Of a DNA stretch of 64,000 nucleotides, positions 59,141 to 64,000 are shown one piece after another. Origin of the DNA: Spongisporangium articulatum (lineage in GTDB: Bacteria > Actinomycetota > Actinomycetes > Actinomycetales > Kineosporiaceae). Positions within the stretch are counted from its first letter, which is position 1, and each line of letters opens with the position of its first letter. The position numbers and the translations under genes are program-made. The notes beneath the pieces were generated by a model that worked only from the letters and a program-made list of their open reading frames with translations, was not told the origin of the DNA and searched no databases. The stretch spans positions 315,887 through 379,886 of the forward strand of contig NZ_JBITLV010000007.1 in assembly GCF_044465595.1 (NCBI RefSeq), read 5' to 3'.

Positions 59141-59839
59141 ATGGCCCGCAACGAACCCGCTCCCGGCGTCCCGACCGGACGTTTCGCCCAGATCCGAGCC
59201 GTGTTCGGCATGGTCTGGAAGAACGACAAGCCCGGCTTCGCCCTGATGATCGCCGCCTGGGCGGTCACGTTGCTGTTGGGCATCCTGATCGGGGCGATCT
59301 GGGACCACGCCTACTACGGCGGTTTCCTCGGGTTCCTGGCGGGCCTGCTGGCCGCCACCGTGATCCTCGGCCGGCGGGCCGAGACGGTGGCCTTCTCCCA
59401 GGTCGTGGGCATGGCCGGTGCCACCGGGTATGCGCTGAAGGGCCTGCGCCGCGGCTGGAACGTCGACGAGCAGCCGGTCCAGGTCGACCCCCGCACGCAG
59501 GACCTGGTGTTCCGGGCCGTGGGCCGGCCCGGCGTCGTCCTGGTCACCGAGGGGCCGCTGCCCCGGGTCAACCGGCTCGCGGAGACCGAGCGGAAGCGGA
59601 TGACCAAGGTGCTGCCCGACGTCCCGGTGATCGTCCTGCACGCCGGGGACGACGAGGGTCAGGTGCCGCTGCGCAAGCTGACCCGCACGATCATGCGGAA
59701 GCGTCCGGTGCTGACCAAGGACGAGGTGAGCACGGTGGCCAAGCGGCTGCACGCCCTCGGCGCGGCCCGGCTGCCGATCCCGAAGGGCGTCGACCCGACC
59801 CGGATGCGCCCCGACCGCAAGGCCACGCGCGGCCGCTGA
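59141..59839 (+). CDS. DUF4191 membrane protein
   Basis: The 232-residue protein has two membrane helices (about 35-80) separated by a short loop, then a cytoplasmic domain with GATGYALKGLRRGWNVDEQP and VFRAVGRPGVVLVTEGP. DUF4191 is found next to lipA in many actinomycetes; function is unknown. The 192 bases after it (59840-60031) hold no gene. Confidence 0.9.
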   Translation: MARNEPAPGVPTGRFAQIRAVFGMVWKNDKPGFALMIAAWAVTLLLGILIGAIWDHAYYGGFLGFLAGLLAATVILGRRAETVAFSQVVGMAGATGYALKGLRRGWNVDEQPVQVDPRTQDLVFRAVGRPGVVLVTEGPLPRVNRLAETERKRMTKVLPDVPVIVLHAGDDEGQVPLRKLTRTIMRKRPVLTKDEVSTVAKRLHALGAARLPIPKGVDPTRMRPDRKATRGR

Positions 59840-59976
59840 AGGCCGTCCGGAACGAGATCACCCTTCCGGGCTCAGGTCTCGACAGCTCCCTGCCGATGTG
59901 TCGTTGATCTCGGGGCAGGGATATGCGGCGATGTCGAGTTTCGCCGCACCTGTCTCGCGGGTACCGTTTGACGTGA

Positions 59977-59996
59977 GTCGACCAGCGTCGGTCGAC
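59977..59996. promoter_or_regulatory. Inverted repeat upstream of a small gene
   Basis: GTCGACC and GGTCGAC flank 6 bases, 36 bases before the start at 60032. It is a possible operator. Confidence 0.35.
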
Positions 59997-60031
59997 GGCC
60001 GTTGACGCCCCCGGGGAAGGACTGCCAGCAC

Positions 60032-60241
60032 ATGCGCGTCACGCCACCGCAAGACGTTGTGAAGATCGTCAGCTCTCTGGCCCGCCGGGCCGACGAGCTC
60101 CTGGCCGAGTCGGCCGCCCGTAACGCGGCGCACTCCGTCGAGGTCCGAAAGGTCCGTCAGCTCGACGACATCCGGACCCTCCGCGACCTGGAACGCATCC
60201 CCGCCGCCCGTCGCGGTGGGATTCAGGCCGAGCAGGGCTGA
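60032..60241 (+). CDS. Small hypothetical helical protein
   Basis: ATG 60032 is preceded by GGGGAAGGA. The 69-residue protein looks helical and charged (KIVSSLARRADELLAESAAR, KVRQLDDIRTLRDLERI). Third codon positions are strongly GC, and a terminator follows 5 bases after the stop, so the gene is probably real. Function unknown; it lies between the DUF4191 and RDD genes. Confidence 0.65.
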   Translation: MRVTPPQDVVKIVSSLARRADELLAESAARNAAHSVEVRKVRQLDDIRTLRDLERIPAARRGGIQAEQG

Positions 60242-60246
60242 AATGG

Positions 60247-60274
60247 GAACCGGCACCTGAACAGGTGCCGGTTC
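60247..60274. terminator. Bidirectional terminator
   Basis: GAACCGGCACCTG and its exact complement with a 2-base loop, followed by TTCT, lie between the small gene and the RDD gene stop. Confidence 0.85.
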
Positions 60275-60276
60275 TT

Positions 60277-60708
60277 CTAGTTCCGGACGACGACCGCCCC
60301 CGCGGCGAGGTCATGCGCCCCGCGCAGGTCGCGCTGCCAGATCAAGGTGAACGGCGGGACGACGAGCGCCAGCAGCACCGCGCGAACCAGGCCCACCCCC
60401 AGGCCCAGGCGACCGCCGTCCACCCGCTCGGTCTGCACCCCCGCCAGCCGCTGGCCCAGGGTCGCCCCCGCCGTGGGGATCAGCAGGGCGTTCTCCACGA
60501 CCAGCACCAGCACGGGCACCAGAGAACCGGCCGGGTCGGACGGCGAGGCCTGGAACAGACCGCGGGCGATCAGCAGGCACACGGCCCAGTCGATCACCAG
60601 GCTCAGCAGCCGACGACCGGGCCGGGCCACCGAGCCCGGACCCTCGGCGGGGCGGCCCAGGTCGGCCCCGGGCACGTAGCCCGACAGGCCGGTTTCCGAT
60701 TCGGTCAC
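60277..60708 (-). CDS. RDD-family membrane protein
   Basis: The 143-residue protein has the RDD layout: RPGRRLLSLVIDWAVCLL with Arg and Asp in helix one, GATLGQRLAGVQ between helices, and IWQRDLRGAHDLAAGAVVV at the end. Three membrane helices are likely. The function of the family is unclear; some act in ion transport. It is divergent from glnA, next to which RDD genes are common in actinomycetes. Confidence 0.88.
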   Translation of the reverse strand: MTESETGLSGYVPGADLGRPAEGPGSVARPGRRLLSLVIDWAVCLLIARGLFQASPSDPAGSLVPVLVLVVENALLIPTAGATLGQRLAGVQTERVDGGRLGLGVGLVRAVLLALVVPPFTLIWQRDLRGAHDLAAGAVVVRN

Positions 60709-60786
60709 GCTTTCACCCTACGGTGCGCCCCGGTGAGCACGAGGACGCCTACCGGTGTCACCCCCGCGATACCGAGATCGGGCTAC

Positions 60787-60824
60787 GTTACGCTCCCGAA
60801 ACAGTGTCGACACCACCGCGAAAG
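60787..60824 (+). promoter_or_regulatory. GlnR box upstream of glnA
   Basis: GTTAC-6-GAAAC-6-GACAC-6-GAAAG matches the actinobacterial GlnR consensus gTnAC-n6-GaAAC-n6-gTnAC-n6-GaAAC with exact spacing; only the second half deviates. TAGCGT at 60835 may be the -10. GlnR would activate glnA under nitrogen limitation. Confidence 0.75.
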
Positions 60825-60927
60825 CCAACACGCCTAGCGTCCGCAACGGCGTGCCCCGGCTCACGGGTGAGCGGTGCGGCACCGACGGATGCACGAACTC
60901 AGTCCGATTCCCGACCGTGGAGGTTGG

Positions 60928-62352
60928 ATGTTCAACAACGCCGATGAGGTCACCAAGTTCATCGCCGACGAAGACGTCAAGTTCGTCGACGTGCGCTTCT
61001 GCGACCTCCCGGGTGTCATGCAGCACTTCAACGTTCCGGCCTCGACGGTCGGAGCGGACTTCTTCACCGACGGCCAGATGTTCGACGGGTCCTCGATCCG
61101 CGGCTTCCAGGCGATCAACGAGTCGGACATGAAGTTGATCCCGGACCTCAGCACGGCCTACATCGACCCGTTCCGGGCCGAGAAGACCCTGGTCGTCAAC
61201 ATGGACATCGTCGACCCGTACACCAGCGAGCCCTACAGCCGCGACCCGCGTCAGGTCGCGCACAAGGCCGAGGCGTACCTGAAGTCGACCGGCATCGCGG
61301 ACACTGCGTTCTTCGCGCCCGAGGCCGAGTTCTACATCTTCGACGACGTGCGGTTCGAGACGAAGCAGAACCTCTCGTTCTACGAGATCGACTCGATCGA
61401 GGCCGCCTGGAACACCGCGCGCAAGGAGGACGGCGGCAACCTCGGGCACAAGACCCCCTACAAGGGTGGGTACTTCCCCGTGCCGCCGGTCGACCACTAC
61501 GCCGACCTGCGCGACCAGATGGTCGTCGTGCTCGACAGCCTGGGCCTCGAGGTCGAGCGTTCCCACCACGAGGTGGGCACCGCCGGCCAGGCCGAGATCA
61601 ACTACAAGTTCGACACGCTGGCCAAGTCCGCGGACAAGGTCATGCTGTTCAAGTACGCGATCAAGGGTGTCGCCCACGCGGCCGGCAAGACGGTCACGTT
61701 CATGCCGAAGCCGATCTTCGGCGACAACGGTTCGGGCATGCACTGCCACCAGTCGCTGTGGAAGGACGGCTCGCCGCTCTTCTACGACGAGACCGGCTAC
61801 GGCGGCCTGTCCGACCTCGCGCGCTGGTACATCGGCGGCCTGCTGCACCACGCGCCGTCGCTGCTGGCGTTCACCAACCCGACGGTGAACTCGTACCACC
61901 GCCTGGTGCCGGGCTACGAGGCGCCGGTCAACCTGGTCTACTCGGCGCGTAACCGTTCGGCCTGCGTCCGCATCCCGGTCACCGGCTCGAACCCGAAGGC
62001 CAAGCGCATCGAGTTCCGCGTGCCGGACCCGTCGTCGAACCCGTACCTGGCGTTCTCGGCCATGCTGATGGCCGGGATCGACGGCATCAAGAACCGCATC
62101 GAGCCGCCGGCCCCCGTCGACAAGGACCTCTACGAGCTGCCGCCCGAGGAGCACGCCTCCATCGCGCAGGTCCCCGGCTCGCTCGCGGAGACCCTCGACA
62201 ACCTCGAGAAGGACCACGCCTATCTCTCCGAGGGCGGCGTCTTCACCGAGGACCTGATCGAGACCTGGATCGACTTCAAGCGCAACAACGAGATCGACCC
62301 GATCCGGTTGCGCCCGCACCCGCACGAGTTCGAGCTGTACTACGACGTCTGA
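60928..62352 (+). CDS. glnA: Glutamine synthetase type I
   Basis: The 474-residue enzyme makes glutamine from glutamate, ammonia and ATP. It has FTDGQMFDGSSIRGF, the ATP region KPIFGDNGSGMHCHQSLW, NRSACVRIPV and the adenylylation loop DLYELPPEEH with Tyr402, so it is the GlnE-regulated GSI-beta form. ATG 60928 follows GGAGG. The upstream GlnR box supports nitrogen control at transcription. Confidence 0.97.
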   Translation: MFNNADEVTKFIADEDVKFVDVRFCDLPGVMQHFNVPASTVGADFFTDGQMFDGSSIRGFQAINESDMKLIPDLSTAYIDPFRAEKTLVVNMDIVDPYTSEPYSRDPRQVAHKAEAYLKSTGIADTAFFAPEAEFYIFDDVRFETKQNLSFYEIDSIEAAWNTARKEDGGNLGHKTPYKGGYFPVPPVDHYADLRDQMVVVLDSLGLEVERSHHEVGTAGQAEINYKFDTLAKSADKVMLFKYAIKGVAHAAGKTVTFMPKPIFGDNGSGMHCHQSLWKDGSPLFYDETGYGGLSDLARWYIGGLLHHAPSLLAFTNPTVNSYHRLVPGYEAPVNLVYSARNRSACVRIPVTGSNPKAKRIEFRVPDPSSNPYLAFSAMLMAGIDGIKNRIEPPAPVDKDLYELPPEEHASIAQVPGSLAETLDNLEKDHAYLSEGGVFTEDLIETWIDFKRNNEIDPIRLRPHPHEFELYYDV

Positions 62353-62378
62353 TCGTCGGTAGCTCGACGCGCACGACC

Positions 62379-62412
62379 CGGCGGGGTCGGTGGTTCGCCA
62401 CCGGCCCCGCCG
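62379..62412 (+). terminator. glnA terminator
   Basis: CGGCGGGGTCGGTGG pairs with 62398-62412 (one G-U) around a TTCG tetraloop and is followed by a T-rich stretch, TTCGTTTG. Confidence 0.85.
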
Positions 62413-62516
62413 TTCGTTTGCCCGACCGCTCGGCCCGCATCCGCGCCCGTTTCGGTCGCCACGGTGACCCGAATCCGACTCATGGCAACCGATTCGGACG
62501 CACCTGGGCAGCCGGG

Positions 62517-62522
62517 TATGGT
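62517..62522 (+). promoter_or_regulatory. -10 element for EamA gene
   Basis: TATGGT plus 6 bases precedes GTG 62529. Confidence 0.5.
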
Positions 62523-62528
62523 CGGCCG

Positions 62529-63416
62529 GTGAGATCTGCGATGGGCCGGGGCGTCCTGGCCCTCGTCGGGGCGACGCTGTTCTGGGCGGGCAATTACGTG
62601 CTCGGCAAGGTCGCGGTGGAGACGATCTCCCCGTTCTCCCTGACCACCCTCCGGTGGGCGCTCGCGCTGCTGCCGCTGATCGCACTGGCCCAGGCCGTCG
62701 AGCGGCCCGACTGGCGAGACTTGCTGCGGCACTGGCGCTTTCTCACCCTTCAGGCGGCGACGGGCCTCGCCGGGTACACCCTCTTCCTGTACGCCGCCCT
62801 GGAGCACTCGACGGCGTTCGCCGCCTCGCTGATCAACGCGGCCAACCCGGCCCTGATCGCGATCGCCGCCGCGGTCCTGCTGCACGAACGGCTCGGCTTC
62901 CGGGGCGGGGCGGGCATCCTGGTGGCCTTCGTCGGGGTGCTGGTGCTGCTCACCCACGGGCACCCGACCGCGATGACCGGCACGACCTACGGGGCGGGCG
63001 ACGTGTTCATGCTCGGCGCGATCGTCGCGTGGACGGCGTACACCGTCGCCGCCCGGATGGGCCCGAAGCTGCCGCCGATCTCTGCCGTGGCGGTCCAGGC
63101 CGGGCTGGTCACCGTGGTGCTGGGCGCACTGGTGCCCGTCGTCGGGCTCGACCTGCCGGGTACCGGTCCGGCGCTGTGGTCGCTGCTGTTCATCGTCGTC
63201 TTCCCGTCCTGCGGGTCGTACGTGCTGTGGGCCTACGCGCTGACGGTGGTCCCCCCGGCCCGGGCCGGGGTGTTCCTGAACCTGATCACCGCGTTCACGG
63301 CGGTGGCCGCGCTGGTCACCGGGACGCCGATCACCGCCGCCGAGGTGGTGGGCGGGGTGATCGTGCTGGTCGGGGTCACGCTGACGGTGCGTTCTCCGGC
63401 CCGAGCAGGTACTTGA
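62529..63416 (+). CDS. EamA/DMT-family transporter
   Basis: The 295-residue protein has ten membrane helices in two EamA repeats (ALVGATLFWAGNYVLGKVAV in the first; GDVFMLGAIVAWTAYTVAAR in the second). The family exports amino acids and other metabolites; the substrate is unknown. GTG 62529 is set by the -10 element. Its 3' end overlaps the convergent gene by 41 bases. Confidence 0.9.
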   Translation: MRSAMGRGVLALVGATLFWAGNYVLGKVAVETISPFSLTTLRWALALLPLIALAQAVERPDWRDLLRHWRFLTLQAATGLAGYTLFLYAALEHSTAFAASLINAANPALIAIAAAVLLHERLGFRGGAGILVAFVGVLVLLTHGHPTAMTGTTYGAGDVFMLGAIVAWTAYTVAARMGPKLPPISAVAVQAGLVTVVLGALVPVVGLDLPGTGPALWSLLFIVVFPSCGSYVLWAYALTVVPPARAGVFLNLITAFTAVAALVTGTPITAAEVVGGVIVLVGVTLTVRSPARAGT

Positions 63417-63884
63417 GGTCCTGGCGGTCCACCGGCCATGCCGGACCGAGCGGCCACAGCCCGGCGACCAGTGCGGTGTCGTCCCGGAGGCGACCGGGTT
63501 GTCCCGCAGCGCGGTCCGCAGCACGTCGGCATCCTCGGGCTGGAGCAGCGCGCGCAGTTGGGGGCGGCGGTCGGCGACCAGCCGCAGCCCGACGTCGCCC
63601 CACTCCCGGCCCTGGATCTCGGCTACGGTCGAGACCACGCGGTAGCCGCGCAGGTCGATCCGGTGCGGCCCGTCGTCCGCACGCCACTCCACGGTCGCGG
63701 CTGCGATCCGCAGCCAGCCCTTCTCCACCTGCGTGCCGACGTCCACCCCGAGCATCATCCGCGTCTCGTACCCCCGGGGACCGGTCAGGGCCGCCCTCCG
63801 GCGGCGCCGCCGGAGGCCGTCTTGACCGAGGCCGATGACGATCTGCAGCCCCAGGAAGCCCAGCACGGGCCACCCCCAGTCCAT
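63376..63884 (-). pseudogene. Hypothetical membrane-anchored protein with an apparent frameshift
   Basis: From ATG 63884 the frame gives an N-terminal helix (WPVLGFLGLQIVIGLG), a basic stretch and a soluble domain (VDVGTQVEKGWLRIAAATVE, DVGLRLVADRRPQLRALL) up to LRTALRDNP. Near 63494-63498 the sensible reading jumps to another frame, giving GRLRDDTALVAGLWPLGPA and ending at 63376. One missing base in the CCCGGT run would explain this. It may be a true mutation or a sequencing error. I do not recognise the family. Confidence 0.6.
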
Positions 63885-63909
63885 CGCCGCAGTGTGCCCG
63901 GACCTCGGC

Positions 63910-63999
63910 CTAGGTGTAACCGGCCAGGACGTTGGTGACGGTCGGCGCGGCAGCTTGATCACGTAGTGAGACCTCCGGTGCGGTGGTGATTGCGAAGTC
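63910..63999 (-). CDS. Possible C-terminus of a gene beyond the window
   Basis: On the minus strand an open frame runs in from the right edge and ends at TAG 63910-63912 with the tail EVSLRDQAAAPTVTNVLAGY and a final Thr. It lies 25 bases ahead of the frameshifted gene. Only 29 residues are visible, so the product cannot be named and the call is tentative. Confidence 0.35.
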   Translation of the reverse strand, partial: DFAITTAPEVSLRDQAAAPTVTNVLAGYT

Positions 64000-64000
64000 A

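Noticed and set aside
1..64000. tRNA or rRNA genes
   Set aside because: No cloverleaf or rRNA-like sequence was recognised by eye; a covariance-model scan would be needed to exclude them fully.

Overview
The window is a GC-rich chromosomal segment of an actinomycete (Actinomycetota). The diagnostic content is an actinobacterial qcrCAB-ctaE / ctaCDF respiratory supercomplex with a diheme QcrC and a lipoprotein CtaC, a PimB'-type phosphatidylinositol-mannoside mannosyltransferase, an RipA-like NlpC/P60 hydrolase, DUF3043 and DUF4191 membrane proteins, an F420-type LLM oxidoreductase, a GlnR-type box ahead of glnA, and many GTG starts. From about 15.6 kb onward the gene order matches, as I remember it, the M. 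tuberculosis block running from pimB' through qcr/cta, an adoK-like kinase, the HesB-type Fe-S protein, glycerate kinase, cobST, gcvT, pepB and dlaT to lipBA and glnA1. Several genes are inserted or replaced relative to that block. I cannot assign a genus.

Layout. Bases 1-7909 hold a tad (Flp pilus) operon: the end of an RcpC/CpaB-like gene, CpaE, CpaF, a von Willebrand A-TadB fusion, TadC and an acidic pseudo-receiver/GAF protein. Bases 7910-9640 hold a lower-GC GIY-YIG (T5orf172) gene lying between the two arms of an inverted repeat. Then come a lone DnaB/RecA-like ATPase, a LuxR-type two-component pair, two Flp pilin genes and a polytopic glycosyltransferase. Bases 15.6-23.3 kb carry envelope genes (PimB', a metallopeptidase-like protein, NlpC/P60), a small twin-CxxC protein, an exonuclease/GIY-YIG fusion, trpD and a receiver-like protein. 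Bases 23.4-34.0 kb carry the cytochrome bcc-aa3 supercomplex genes, interrupted by a ceramidase and an L,D-transpeptidase. Bases 34.1-43.9 kb carry a desulfurase-like/TusA pair, aat, a PfkB kinase, erpA, glycerate kinase, nadA, a thioesterase/dipeptidase pair, DUF3043 and an aldo-keto reductase. Bases 44-50 kb carry late cobalamin genes, gcvT, a leucyl aminopeptidase and a peptide gene made of ADKWP repeats. Bases 50.6-62.4 kb carry the lipoate-dependent E2, lipB, lipA and glnA among accessory genes. An EamA transporter, an apparently frameshifted gene and a partial gene close the window.

How it fits together. The region links respiration (qcr/cta, with erpA for Fe-S assembly), lipoate (lipB and lipA modify the two-lipoyl E2 made next door; GcvT belongs to the glycine cleavage system, whose lipoylated H protein is not in this window), nitrogen (glnA) and envelope building. 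Two patterns recur. Many genes have a TAnnnT -10 element 6-8 bases before the start codon, suggesting leaderless mRNAs. Many gene ends, especially convergent ones, carry long near-perfect hairpins that often include the stop codons; six of these share a GATCA-containing outer end.

The items most worth following up are the GIY-YIG gene sitting inside a split repeat element, the hairpin family itself, the ADKWP-repeat peptide, a desulfurase-like protein lacking the PLP lysine but paired with TusA, and the vWA-TadB fusion.
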